NCBI GenBank assembly: GCA_030693065.1
Contig: JAUYBL010000036.1
Coordinates: forward strand, 62,001 to 126,000
Direction of reading: 5' to 3'
Source: Methylococcaceae bacterium
Lineage (GTDB): Bacteria; Pseudomonadota; Gammaproteobacteria; Methylococcales; Methylomonadaceae
DNA length: 64,000 nt
Below are positions 8,661-17,412 of this stretch, one piece after another. Each line of letters begins with the position of its first letter. The first letter of the stretch is position 1. Both the position numbers and the translations under genes were made by a program. The notes under the pieces were generated by a model. It saw nothing but the letters and a program-made list of their open reading frames with translations. It had not been told where the DNA came from and did no database searches.

Positions 8661-8845
8661 GGTTTAGGATCTGATTAAAATCATCCCGAACGGTCAATGA
8701 ATGAAACACCTACCGGCCATGAGAACTTGATGGATCGCGGAATACAGCAATTTGAAGTGGCAGTAGCTTTTGAAACATGAACTTAGTAGAGTGGGCAGAA
8801 AGCATGGCTACTCAGCTATCTTAGTTTCACTTGAGAAAATATTTA

Positions 8846-10306
8846 ATGGTATTTATAAATTTAAAAGACAAAACGCTCTTTGGAAATGAAGCAGGAGAAG
8901 ATGAGGATCTAGACCTGCTTAACTCATATTATATCGACCATGAAGACTTTGAAGATTTCTTCAATAAAGACGTGCGCTTGAATATTGTTAGTGCCAGAAA
9001 AGGGATGGGGAAATCTGCACTTCTCTCAAGATTAGAATTTAAACTAAAAAATGATGACATCTATAGCTCACCTATAATCATTCGAGTTAAAGGAAATGAT
9101 TTACTTGGACTCGGTGATTTTGTTGATAAGGATCAAGCGTACTTAGAAAATTATTGGAAGCAAATAATTTGCAAAAAAGTAATTTTGGAAATTGGTAATT
9201 CAATCGGATTCGCACTAACAAGCGACGAAATGTCTATTATTGAAATTGCAGAACTTGAAGGAATAAAAAGTAAAAATATAGTTGGAGGTTTAATCTCAAG
9301 AATAAAAGGTAAAATTCCTTTAGTTGGCACTGAGTTAAAAAATACTATCCCAAATAACTTGGAATCTTTATTAAATAATTATCAGGAAAAGAACGATAAT
9401 TCTAAAGTTTGGATATTGATAGATGATATTGACGCAAAATTTCAAAATAATGATAAATATCAATCTAGGGTTGGTTCTTTTTTCAGTGCAATTCGTGCTT
9501 TAGCATTTGGTTTGAACAATTTAAATATCCGTGCAACTGTTAGAAGTGACGTATGGTCATGTTTAAGACACTTAGAAGACTTAGATAAGATGGAACAGTA
9601 CATAATTGATATTTTTTGGTCAAAGAGGCATATGCGGGATATTTTAGCTAATAAAATTCTTGCCTACATTAAAAGAACATCCCCTGAATCGGATGAGGCA
9701 AAATTTAAATTAAAGAGTGACTACAACAAGTTACTTGATTTAGTTTTTAAGTCTCCAATAATTTGGAGAAATAATTCTGATGTTAAGCTTTTTGAAGCAA
9801 TCAGCGCATTTTCAAATAGACGCCCTAGATGGATGGCACAGCTTTGCAGAATGGCAGCATCAAAAGCTAAATCAAATCCGAATGCGCGAAAAATTGATTT
9901 AGAACATATAAATAATATTCTTGAAGAGTTTGGAAAAAATAGAAAAAACGATCTAATTAAAGAACATCAACACCAGTTTGATGAATTATCTATATTAATA
10001 GATGCATTTAGAGCTACAGATAAAGAATTTAAGTATTCAAATATAAATAAAATTTTACAAGATAACTTTATCAAAGAGCGAAAAGTTGATGAAATTCCTA
10101 ATGTTGATGGTTCTAAATATTGCAATCCGGAAGATTTTGGCAATTTTATTTATAAATTAGGTTTAATATCACGAGTTCATGACGATGGAAAAAAGTTTAC
10201 TCACTTTTCTGACGATCCAGACTTATATCGATCTATTGAAAATAGAAATGACAATATCACTTGGTCTATTCATCCTTCTTACAGGACATTTTTAAACATA
10301 AGGTAG
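8846..10306 (+). CDS. P-loop ATPase, Sll1717 family-like
   Basis: A 486-residue soluble protein from the ATG at 8846; a TTG at 8831 is possible. It opens LKDKTLFGNEAGEDEDLDLL, then a P-loop SARKGMGKSALL (about 49-60) and a Walker B WILIDDIDAKF (about 190), with AVR-type STAND/AAA flavour (FSAIRALAFGLN, RATVRSDVW). The N-terminal FGNEAGEDE signature is what I associate with the Sll1717 P-loop ATPase group, whose role is unknown; related stand-alone ATPases occur in defence islands. Codon use is visibly much more A+T-rich than the neighbours, and inverted copies of one palindrome flank the gene, so I infer lateral acquisition. No partner gene lies beside it on this strand. Confidence 0.75.
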   Translation: MVFINLKDKTLFGNEAGEDEDLDLLNSYYIDHEDFEDFFNKDVRLNIVSARKGMGKSALLSRLEFKLKNDDIYSSPIIIRVKGNDLLGLGDFVDKDQAYLENYWKQIICKKVILEIGNSIGFALTSDEMSIIEIAELEGIKSKNIVGGLISRIKGKIPLVGTELKNTIPNNLESLLNNYQEKNDNSKVWILIDDIDAKFQNNDKYQSRVGSFFSAIRALAFGLNNLNIRATVRSDVWSCLRHLEDLDKMEQYIIDIFWSKRHMRDILANKILAYIKRTSPESDEAKFKLKSDYNKLLDLVFKSPIIWRNNSDVKLFEAISAFSNRRPRWMAQLCRMAASKAKSNPNARKIDLEHINNILEEFGKNRKNDLIKEHQHQFDELSILIDAFRATDKEFKYSNINKILQDNFIKERKVDEIPNVDGSKYCNPEDFGNFIYKLGLISRVHDDGKKFTHFSDDPDLYRSIENRNDNITWSIHPSYRTFLNIR

Positions 10307-10315
10307 AGTCAGCGC

Positions 10316-10386
10316 CGTAGGATGGGTAGAACGCAGTGAAACCCATGCCGATGATGGTGGGTTTCGCTATGCTCTACCCAACCTAC
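10316..10386. repeat. 72-bp palindromic repeat, right copy (inverted)
   Basis: This copy is the reverse complement of the one at 8483-8554 apart from a few substitutions. It ends 5 bp before the stop of the convergent phoU-like gene and begins 9 bp after the ATPase stop, so it may also act as a bidirectional transcript end. Confidence 0.9.
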
Positions 10387-10390
10387 AGCC

Positions 10391-11107
10391 CTACCCTTGC
10401 GTTCGGCTGGTGACATGGCGAACATCAATACCATCAATCATGAAAATCATGTACTCGGCAATGTTTTTACAATTTTCATTGCAACGCTCCAACGAATTCA
10501 TCATTTGCATAACACCTAGTGCACTACTAATCATGCGTGGATCTTGCATGATAATGGTTAATTGATGCCTGACACCTTCCTGTAATTCACTTTGACATTC
10601 TCGACCATTCTGCAACAGTGAGTAAACTGGACTGGCATTTTTATCTTCGCAGGCTATCAAAAGCTTGATCAGTATCATATTGACCAGATTGCCGATCTTA
10701 ACTATATCTGAAAAAAGTTTTGAATTAAGGGGGCTGGTTTTAGGATAACAAAATACCGTCATCAACCGCGCAAAGCTGTAAATTTCGGCACTCATATTTT
10801 GTAATTCAACCGCAATCTTAGACGTTGAAATGACGTTACGCAGATCGTTTGCTACTGGCGAGTTCAGCGCTAGCAATGTCATTACTTCATTATCAATCTC
10901 AAGTTGATAATGGTTGATTTCTTTGCTTTTCGACATGATTTTTTGTGCCAATTTTATTTCGCCATGATCAAACGCCTGTATGGTCTGATCCAGCTGATAC
11001 ATGACAAGCCCCATCATTTCTATCACTAAGCTGTGCAAATGGCCCAGCTCGCTATCAAATAAATGTAACGTATGTGGTTTACTAAAACCGTCGATTTGAA
11101 TTGTCAT
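10391..11107 (-). CDS. phoU: PhoU-like phosphate regulatory protein
   Basis: 238 residues, mostly helical, with two PhoU-like three-helix repeats. Features include FDSELGHLHSLVIEMMGLV near the N-terminus, NSPVANDLRNVISTSKIAVE (about 82-101), and NSLERCNENCKNIAEYMIFM near the C-terminus, all typical positions of the PhoU metal-binding motifs. PhoU restrains the PhoR/PhoB two-component system through the Pst transporter and limits phosphate uptake. No pst genes are adjacent, so this is a stand-alone copy, possibly a second one. A good Pho box lies about 60 bp upstream, which suggests induction by phosphate starvation. Confidence 0.88.
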   Translation of the reverse strand: MTIQIDGFSKPHTLHLFDSELGHLHSLVIEMMGLVMYQLDQTIQAFDHGEIKLAQKIMSKSKEINHYQLEIDNEVMTLLALNSPVANDLRNVISTSKIAVELQNMSAEIYSFARLMTVFCYPKTSPLNSKLFSDIVKIGNLVNMILIKLLIACEDKNASPVYSLLQNGRECQSELQEGVRHQLTIIMQDPRMISSALGVMQMMNSLERCNENCKNIAEYMIFMIDGIDVRHVTSRTQG

Positions 11108-11166
11108 GGAACGCTATTCTCAATAGATTGCCCAGTAAGCATAATTTTTAATTTACACCTTAAAAT

Positions 11167-11184
11167 GTTACAGAATGATGACAA
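11167..11184 (-). promoter_or_regulatory. Pho box upstream of phoU
   Basis: On the coding (minus) strand the site reads TTGTCATCATTCTGTAAC, two CTGTCA-like half-sites 11 bp apart with an A/T-rich spacer. It closely matches the box at 31563-31580 and sits about 60 bp before the phoU start. Confidence 0.72.
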
Positions 11185-11194
11185 GGATTGGCTC

Positions 11195-11273
11195 ATAGGT
11201 TGGGCTGAGGCACGAAGCCCAACCTATTGAAGATGTCAAATTGTTGGGCTTCATTGCATTCAGCCCAACCTAT
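11195..11273. repeat. Palindromic repeat with AGGTTGGGC ends
   Basis: ATAGGTTGGGCT at the left end is the inverse complement of AGCCCAACCTAT at the right end, with a second inner copy of GAAGCCCAACCTAT. It is another member of the extragenic palindrome set, next to the phoU promoter. Confidence 0.8.
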
Positions 11274-11291
11274 ATCCTGCAACTTTATGGC

Positions 11292-11319
11292 AAAAAAAAC
11301 CCGGCACATCCGCGCCGGG
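11292..11319 (-). terminator. Rho-independent terminator of the GDPD gene
   Basis: On the minus strand CCCGGC and GCCGGG form a stem around an 8-base loop, followed by eight T. It lies 25 bp after the GDPD stop. Short T runs on the plus side make it partly bidirectional. Confidence 0.85.
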
Positions 11320-11343
11320 TTTTCGATGTGCAATTACCGCAGC

Positions 11344-12609
11344 TTACTTTTCGTGGTGACGCTCATGATCTTCATGTTCATCATGGTGATGTTTGCATTG
11401 GCCCAACGAACTGACGTTGCTGGCATTGATCGATGCATCACGCCCGGCAACACCGGTATCTGCGAAGTCTGTGAACAAGCCATCAACACCCAAGTCAAAG
11501 TAATAGGTTATTTCTTGTTTAGGATCAGTAAAGCCGTAGCCGCTGGCGTCATTGCGGAAGGTCCAGGTGTGGACCAATAAGCCTTTGTCGTGGGCTAATT
11601 CCACCACGCCGGTACTGCCGTCGACGCGACGGTCGTTGATGGTGATTTTACCGTCGCCGTTGCGGTCGATACCGTCGTCAACGGTTTTAACCAAATAGGG
11701 CTTCCACGGTCCGACAGCATCGGCATAAGATTTAACGAAATCCAAGCCCTCATTGGTCAACAAGTCGGCAAACGTGCGTTGATCGCCTTTAACTACAAAG
11801 TCATACGGTTGTTTATAAGGTGGGACCAATGAAATTGAACCATCGGCATTAACATCGTCGGCATCAAGCAATTGGACCAGTTGGATGTCGGTTTTACGGC
11901 TTAAGTATTGCAGGTTGCTAACTTCAAAAGACTGAATAAAGACCGGCGCGCAAGCGCTGTTGCCATAGGCTTTATGCAGCTTTTTCAACAGTTTGTTTTC
12001 GAAAACGTTCAGGCCAAACAGCGGTTTACCCTTAGCATTCTTTAGATTGGCGTGATAAGTGGAATGCTTGATTTCAGGGTAAATGCCGATGCTGCGACCG
12101 GTTTGTTCGCTTTTGCTCTTTGCCAGTGCAATCACTTCATCCAGTGTTGGGATTTGAAACAAACCGTCGTACTGTTTATCGCGACCACGGGTTTGAATGG
12201 CGCGCAGAGTTTTTATTTCCTTCAAAGTAAAATCGCTTGCGAACCAGTCGTTGGTTTCAACGCCATCAACCATGCGCGTAGTTTTGCGATCGGCAAATTC
12301 CGGGTGACTGGCAACGTCAGTGGTGCCGCCTATCATCGGTTCGTGACGAGCAATCAACTGGCCGTCTTTGGTCAGCACTAAATCGGGTTCGATAAAATCA
12401 ACACCCATTTCAATCGCCAGCGCGTAGCCTTCGATAGTGTGTTCAGGGCGATAACCGGCGGCTCCACGGTGGCCGATAACGATTGGGCCGGTTTTGATTT
12501 GATCCCAATGTTCTTGATGATGTGGCTGTGCATTAGCGCTGTTTTGAACGCCAAGTATCGCCAGCGTTGCTGCAGTAAGAACGGTTACTTTATAAAGTTG
12601 TTTCAACAT
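11344..12609 (-). CDS. glpQ: Periplasmic glycerophosphodiester phosphodiesterase
   Basis: 421 residues with a signal peptide ending ANAQ. The catalytic domain shows VIGHRGAAGYRPEHT (about 46-60), EMGVDFIEPDLVLTKDGQLI and ARHEP, the general acid/base histidines and metal ligands of GDPD enzymes, then YPEIKH. The enzyme hydrolyses glycerophosphodiesters such as glycerophosphocholine to glycerol-3-phosphate and an alcohol. An EF-hand-like loop, DRNGDGKITINDRR (about 311-324), lies within the domain and probably binds calcium. The C-terminus ends in a histidine- and acid-rich tail (KHHHDEHEDHERHHEK) that could bind metals. It lies 89 bp downstream of phoD on the same strand, but a terminator separates them, so read-through or its own promoter is needed. 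Confidence 0.93.
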   Translation of the reverse strand: MLKQLYKVTVLTAATLAILGVQNSANAQPHHQEHWDQIKTGPIVIGHRGAAGYRPEHTIEGYALAIEMGVDFIEPDLVLTKDGQLIARHEPMIGGTTDVASHPEFADRKTTRMVDGVETNDWFASDFTLKEIKTLRAIQTRGRDKQYDGLFQIPTLDEVIALAKSKSEQTGRSIGIYPEIKHSTYHANLKNAKGKPLFGLNVFENKLLKKLHKAYGNSACAPVFIQSFEVSNLQYLSRKTDIQLVQLLDADDVNADGSISLVPPYKQPYDFVVKGDQRTFADLLTNEGLDFVKSYADAVGPWKPYLVKTVDDGIDRNGDGKITINDRRVDGSTGVVELAHDKGLLVHTWTFRNDASGYGFTDPKQEITYYFDLGVDGLFTDFADTGVAGRDASINASNVSSLGQCKHHHDEHEDHERHHEK

Positions 12610-12654
12610 GGTTGGTTGCCTTTTTTAGGGTGATGTTATGATTTTCAGGTTATT

Positions 12655-12692
12655 AAAAAAGGTGCCGGGAGGAGCTTGCGCTGCCCGGCACC
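12655..12692 (-). terminator. Rho-independent terminator of phoD
   Basis: On the minus strand GGTGCCGGG and CCCGGCACC form a 9-bp stem followed by six T. It begins 7 bp after the phoD stop and leaves only about 45 bp before the GDPD start. Confidence 0.88.
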
Positions 12693-12698
12693 AAGCGA

Positions 12699-14324
12699 TT
12701 AATCGTGGTCTTGGTCACGATCATATTCATGATCGCGTTTGTGCTCCGCTTCCGCAGCCAAGGTTTTGCTGAACACGGTTGCGCCGTCAATGTCTTTTAA
12801 ATCAACCGTCATTGCCCGGCTGCGTTTGTCGATATTGACTTCGCCAAAGAACTGCAAGCCTGCATAAGGTGACAGATTGACTTGGCCCGCTGGCGGCGCC
12901 TTGGTGAATACCACTTGCGGGCCGAAAGTGCCGTCAGCGCTGTTAGGTCCAAAAGAGCCGGCGTTCAAAGGCCCGGCAACAAATTCCCAAAACGGTTTAA
13001 AGTCTTTGGTTTGCGCCTTGGCAGGATCGTAATAATGGGCAGCGGCATAATGCACGTCGGCGGTTAACCAAACGATGTTGTTCACATGCTCGTGTTTGAT
13101 AAATTTCAGCAGGCGGGCAATTTCCAACTCACGACCGGCGGCCGGACCGTTGTTGCCGTTGGCGACCGCTTCCCAACGTTGTGGCGGGTTGTGATCAAAG
13201 TCATCGCTAATGTTCAGACCAATAGGCATATCCGCGGAAATGACTTTCCATGTGGCATTTGAATGCTTAAGTTCGTCTTGCAGCCAAGCCAATTGCGTTT
13301 CACCAAGGAATGCTGTTTCGGCACTTTCTTTAGTTTGCAGATTGCCGGTATTAGGGCCGCGATAACTGCGCATGTCGATCACAAACACGTCCAGCAATTT
13401 GCCGTAGGAGATTTTCCGGTAAATGCGTTCGGATTCTTCGGCATCGTGTGGACGCAGCGGTGCGTATTCATGAAATGCTTTGCCGGCACGCGCTGTCAGT
13501 AACGGCACATCCTTGACTACATAGCGGCTGTCTTGGCTTAGATCTTTGGAATCCGACCAGTTGTTAACCACTTCATGATCGTCCCATTGCCAGATTTGCG
13601 GCACTTCGGCATTGAAGCGACGAAGGTTTTCATCAAGTAGATTGTATTTATAGCGGCCACGGAATTCATTGAGTGTTTCGGCGACTTTACTCACTTCCGG
13701 CGTGACTAGATTGGTCCAGATTTGGCCATTTTCAGCAGGTTTGCTGGCAGGAATGGGGCCATCGGAATACACATTGTCACCGCTTTGGATAAAGAACTGC
13801 GGCTCAACTTTGCGCATGGCTTCATAGATTTTCATGCCTCCGAAATTTTCGTTGATGCCAAAGCCTTGCCCGGCCGTATCACCACCCCAGACGAAACGGA
13901 TGTCGTCGCGCTTACCGATGGTATGGAAATGACCGGTAACAGGCTCACTTTTGCCACGGGCATTGGTGAGATCTTCAAACCACACTTTCACGTAAACATC
14001 TTTACCTTCGGGGAGACCGACCAAATCTTGTCTGGCGGTAAAGTCAGACTCTTCGAGTACATGCGGGCCGTTGATAATCTTGGCATCAGTAAAGTTCTCG
14101 TCAAAGGCATACTCTACAAACATTCGAGCCGGACGATCGGCACGGCTCCAGATTATCGCTCGTCCTGGTGCCAAATCGCCGATTTGAATGCCTTGTTCCA
14201 TCAACGGCACGTCGTTAGCACTGGCATCGGCTGCTAATGACAACAGTAAAGGCAGCGCAGTGATTACTGCCGTGACACTTTTAGATCGCAAAAAACTATG
14301 GGGAAGATTAACTAAGCTGCTCAT
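12699..14324 (-). CDS. phoD: PhoD-type alkaline phosphatase/phosphodiesterase
   Basis: 541 residues; the ATG at 14324 has AGGAG eight bases upstream. A signal-like N-terminus (LLLSLAADASA) precedes the PhoD N-terminal domain (GIQIGDLAPGRAIIWSRADR) and the metallophosphatase core: VWGGDTAGQGFG, QSGDNVYSDGPI, WDDHEVVNNW, WLQDELKHS, DMPIGL and WLTADVHYAAAHYY. These match the calcium/iron PhoD family, which releases phosphate from phosphomono- and diesters outside the cytoplasm. No twin-arginine motif is visible, so Sec export is more likely than the Tat route classic for PhoD. The tail (HKRDHEYDRDQDHD) is rich in His and Asp, similar to that of the neighbouring GDPD. Confidence 0.93.
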   Translation of the reverse strand: MSSLVNLPHSFLRSKSVTAVITALPLLLSLAADASANDVPLMEQGIQIGDLAPGRAIIWSRADRPARMFVEYAFDENFTDAKIINGPHVLEESDFTARQDLVGLPEGKDVYVKVWFEDLTNARGKSEPVTGHFHTIGKRDDIRFVWGGDTAGQGFGINENFGGMKIYEAMRKVEPQFFIQSGDNVYSDGPIPASKPAENGQIWTNLVTPEVSKVAETLNEFRGRYKYNLLDENLRRFNAEVPQIWQWDDHEVVNNWSDSKDLSQDSRYVVKDVPLLTARAGKAFHEYAPLRPHDAEESERIYRKISYGKLLDVFVIDMRSYRGPNTGNLQTKESAETAFLGETQLAWLQDELKHSNATWKVISADMPIGLNISDDFDHNPPQRWEAVANGNNGPAAGRELEIARLLKFIKHEHVNNIVWLTADVHYAAAHYYDPAKAQTKDFKPFWEFVAGPLNAGSFGPNSADGTFGPQVVFTKAPPAGQVNLSPYAGLQFFGEVNIDKRSRAMTVDLKDIDGATVFSKTLAAEAEHKRDHEYDRDQDHD

Positions 14325-14376
14325 AACGATAGCTCCTGGGCTGGTTTGATGAGGCCCGGATTATATGTAGCAGTAG

Positions 14377-14394
14377 ATGACAGGATGATTAAAG
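14377..14394 (-). promoter_or_regulatory. Candidate Pho box upstream of phoD
   Basis: The coding strand reads CTTTAATCATCCTGTCAT: a perfect CTGTCAT preceded 11 bp earlier by the degenerate CTTTAA. It lies about 53 bp before the phoD start, the same distance as the boxes of phoU and plcP. Confidence 0.55.
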
Positions 14395-14646
14395 AGATCC
14401 TCAAAAAGAACCATTCAACTCATTAGTCGATAAGGCTCGCGCGGGCGGATCATAGTGATTATAAGTACATAGAATATGCTGAGCTAAGTGAAGCGTCGGT
14501 TATCAATCGCTAACAACGCGCCTCGCTCTGTGGCAGCTAGGGCCTGAATTTCACTACCTTACGTTAAAATTACGATTTCATGTATCCTCGTCATCATTAT
14601 CTCAACCTTAAATTTTCTCTGCGTCGGCCCCAGAGAGTTAACAACT

Positions 14647-14784
14647 GGGAACCTCGAAAAACCCATTCCGTTCATGGTTCGACAAGCTCTCCACGAACGG
14701 AACTCATTGATTTATATAGGTCAGTTCGCATTTATGCCCTGTGGGTACTGAGTTTATCGAAGTGCATGGTTTTTCGAAGTTCCC
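14647..14784. repeat. MITE-like element, copy B (intact)
   Basis: The element starts GGGAACCTCGAAAAACCCAT and ends ATGGTTTTTCGAAGTTCCC, about 138 bp with near-perfect terminal inverted repeats. Its body matches copy A (1081-1313) in reverse orientation. It fills most of the 14395-14831 gap between phoD and the next gene, in which nothing else is recognisable. Confidence 0.78.
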
Positions 14785-14831
14785 AACTATTAGCCACTGA
14801 AGCCTTTATTATCGTAAAGCCCGTTTAAATT

Positions 14832-15689
14832 ATGAATAATCCCTCCCGCATACGAAAACTACCCAACAATGCCATGGGCAAAGACTATGTCATAGGTGAT
14901 TTGCATGGCTGTTTCGATCTGCTTACACAATTATTAGATCAGGTAAATTTTGATACCCGTTGTGACAGATTATTTTCCGTCGGCGATTTGATCGACCGCG
15001 GACCGCACTCGCTACGCTGCCTTGGGCTGCTCAATGAACCTTGGTTCTATGCGGTTCAGGGCAATCACGAGCTTATGATGATCAACTTCTTCATGCCTTA
15101 TCTTGTTACCGGCAAGTTACAGACGCTGGATGACATTAGTAGAACTGGTTTTTTGGAATATGGCGGCGATTGGGTTAATGAATATTTTCAAGCTGATCGA
15201 GAATGCATGTCGGATGCGTTTAATAGCGGCCTGGCGATGGCTTTGGATATGCCGATTATGTTAATCGTCGGCACCGGTGCAAGCCGTTTTCATGTGGTCC
15301 ATGCAGAGTTGGTAACACCTGATAGCCGCCATTCCGGACAAACGGTCTGGTTGGATTGCGATATTGACCGCTGGGTTGCCGGAGAAGAAATCGCTACCAA
15401 CACCCAGGATCGATTTTTTTGGGGCCGTAAACTGATGCGCAGCACAGACCATGGGCCTGTCCAGCAAGGGCTTTCAACCACGTTTTGTGGTCATACTGTT
15501 GCCAAAAATCCGCGCCAAGTGTTGTCGCATCTTTGCATTGACACGGGGGCCTTCATTTCTTTGGATGCTTACGACCCAGAATCTAGCGACTATGGCTTGA
15601 CGCTATTCGATGTTAAAAATGCCCATTGGCTTAAAGCCACTTATGGACGCACAAATGTGGTTGTCGATACGCGCGTTGAAAGTCGATAA
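14832..15689 (+). CDS. PPP-type metallophosphoesterase (serine/threonine phosphatase-like)
   Basis: 285 residues with the PPP signature: YVIGDLHGCFDLL (about 18-30), FSVGDLIDRGPHSLRCL, AVQGNHELMM and, near the C-terminus, FCGHTVAKNPRQ. These resemble the bacteriophage lambda and E. coli PrpA/PrpB phosphatases, which use two metal ions to remove phosphate from serine, threonine or small substrates in the cytoplasm. There is no signal peptide. Length is a little above the 220 of PrpA. The gene stands alone, converging on pyruvate kinase. The physiological substrate cannot be told from sequence; diadenosine tetraphosphatase (ApaH) is a related alternative. Confidence 0.88.
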   Translation: MNNPSRIRKLPNNAMGKDYVIGDLHGCFDLLTQLLDQVNFDTRCDRLFSVGDLIDRGPHSLRCLGLLNEPWFYAVQGNHELMMINFFMPYLVTGKLQTLDDISRTGFLEYGGDWVNEYFQADRECMSDAFNSGLAMALDMPIMLIVGTGASRFHVVHAELVTPDSRHSGQTVWLDCDIDRWVAGEEIATNTQDRFFWGRKLMRSTDHGPVQQGLSTTFCGHTVAKNPRQVLSHLCIDTGAFISLDAYDPESSDYGLTLFDVKNAHWLKATYGRTNVVVDTRVESR

Positions 15690-15739
15690 CGAAAATCTAA
15701 TGCTGCTATGAAGTGGTTAATCGCCCATAGCAAACCGAT

Positions 15740-17224
15740 TTATTCTACGGTTCTAATTTGCAAGGTATCGATCACCTTGTCCTTGGCAAGCGCATTACTT
15801 ATGACAATCAGCGTCTGCCCTTCTTTCACCCATTTTTTGCGCTTTAGATAAGCGAACGCATCATTAATAGTGGTCTCCGGATCGTCGGAAAAATCCATTT
15901 GAAACGGCTCGACCCCCCATAAAATCAATAGGTTTCTGAATAACTCGGGGATGTCAGTAAACGCATAAATAGGCACTTTGGGTCGCAGCGATGAAAGCAT
16001 GCGCACCAAATAGCCACTACGGGAAAACACCACCAGTCCGGAATCTTCAATGTCATTAGCCAGATAAACCGCAGAGCGCAGCATTTTTCCTTTCGGAGTC
16101 GGCAAATACAGGTCTTTGGTGGGATCATCATCGTGCAAACTCTCGATGCGCTGCGAAATCCGTTTAAACACCTTGACGCATTCGACCGGATATTTGCCGG
16201 TCGTGGTCTCGCCCGACAACATGATTGCATCGGTTCGTTCCAGCACGGCATGGGCAATATCAGACACTTCGGCGCGCGTCGGCACCGGGGCTTCGATCAT
16301 GGATTCCAGCATGTGCGTGGCAACGATCACCGGCCGACTTTTGTTGATACAAGCCTTGATGATTTGGTGCTGAATAATCGGTAATTCTTCGTACGGGCAT
16401 TCGATACCCAAGTCACCTCGGGCAATCATAATCCCGTCGCTGGCATCAATAATTTCATCAATATTACTGATCGCTTGTTGGTCTTCTATTTTGGCAATAA
16501 TGCGCGCTTTTGAGCCATGCTCGGTCAATACGGCTCGCAATGAGTGCAAGGCCTCGGCATCTCGCACAAAAGACAGCGCATAAAAATCGATGCCCTCCTC
16601 CAAGCCGATGGCGACATCGCCTTGGTCTTTTTCAGTTAACGATGGCAGGCCTACTCGAACGCCCGGCAGGTTAATATGGCGACGATTGCCGAATTGGCCT
16701 GGAATAATCACCTTGCAACGAATCCGGTCACCCAAGGTTGCCATTACCTGCATGCGAATCAGGCCGCTGTCGACCAATACAATGTCGCCCACTGAAACAT
16801 CGTTGATCAGGTTCGGATAATTCACATTCACACACCGAATGCCCTCCTGACTGGCATCGCCGATTGGCACAGCCATCAGAAAATCGAAAAACTGCCCTTG
16901 CTCAAGATATATAGTTTCGCCAATATCACCGGTGCGAATTTCCGGGCCTTTTATGTCCATCATGATAGCGATATGGCGATCGACTTCGCCGCACACTCTT
17001 TTGATTTGCTGAATAATCCCCCGCGTCCAGGCGTGGCTGGCATGGGCCATATTGATGCGGCAAATATCGACACGCTCATTAATCAACTCTTTCAGTACTG
17101 CATCACTGGAAGTTGCAGGCCCAATGGTGAATATGATTTTGGTCTGGCGATAACGCATTTCCAGGGCTGGATTGTCCATTTTCATGTTGGAACTCGACAG
17201 TAAGGGATGTTTGTCAGGATGCAT
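15740..17224 (-). CDS. pyk: Pyruvate kinase
   Basis: 494 residues; the ATG at 17224 is preceded by TTAGGTG. Signatures include [51 protein letters not shown] with the catalytic lysine, [19 protein letters not shown] and [19 protein letters not shown]. The C-terminal allosteric domain is present ([24 protein letters not shown]). It converts phosphoenolpyruvate and ADP to pyruvate and ATP. Pyruvate phosphate dikinase (27515-30265), catalysing the reverse interconversion, is in the same window, a pairing common in one-carbon metabolism of methanotrophs. It is transcribed alone and converges on the phosphatase gene. Confidence 0.96.
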   Translation of the reverse strand: MHPDKHPLLSSSNMKMDNPALEMRYRQTKIIFTIGPATSSDAVLKELINERVDICRINMAHASHAWTRGIIQQIKRVCGEVDRHIAIMMDIKGPEIRTGDIGETIYLEQGQFFDFLMAVPIGDASQEGIRCVNVNYPNLINDVSVGDIVLVDSGLIRMQVMATLGDRIRCKVIIPGQFGNRRHINLPGVRVGLPSLTEKDQGDVAIGLEEGIDFYALSFVRDAEALHSLRAVLTEHGSKARIIAKIEDQQAISNIDEIIDASDGIMIARGDLGIECPYEELPIIQHQIIKACINKSRPVIVATHMLESMIEAPVPTRAEVSDIAHAVLERTDAIMLSGETTTGKYPVECVKVFKRISQRIESLHDDDPTKDLYLPTPKGKMLRSAVYLANDIEDSGLVVFSRSGYLVRMLSSLRPKVPIYAFTDIPELFRNLLILWGVEPFQMDFSDDPETTINDAFAYLKRKKWVKEGQTLIVISNALAKDKVIDTLQIRTVE

Positions 17225-17296
17225 ATGACACCTAATTTTATGGGTTAAGCCAAGACTTGTAACTATTCAGCATCAATTGATAGCGTTGATAGTGAC

Positions 17297-17356
17297 TGGG
17301 AGCGACGCCTAAGTCACGACTGAAAGTTGCACATCGCGACGTAGGCGTCGCTCCCA
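17297..17356. repeat. Palindromic repeat (GGGAGCGACGCCTA type)
   Basis: TGGGAGCGACGCCTA and TAGGCGTCGCTCCCA are perfect inverse complements around a 30-base centre. It occupies the gap between glnN and pyk and could stabilise or end the glnN transcript. Confidence 0.85.
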
Positions 17357-17412
17357 CCGGTTACTTTTTTGTGAACTCGCTAAATAATTACCTGTCCGGC
17401 GACAATTGCCAT

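Noticed and set aside
12610-12698. Separate Pho box for the GDPD gene
   Set aside because: I looked for 11-bp-spaced CTGTCA half-sites in the short leader between the phoD terminator and the GDPD start and found none.
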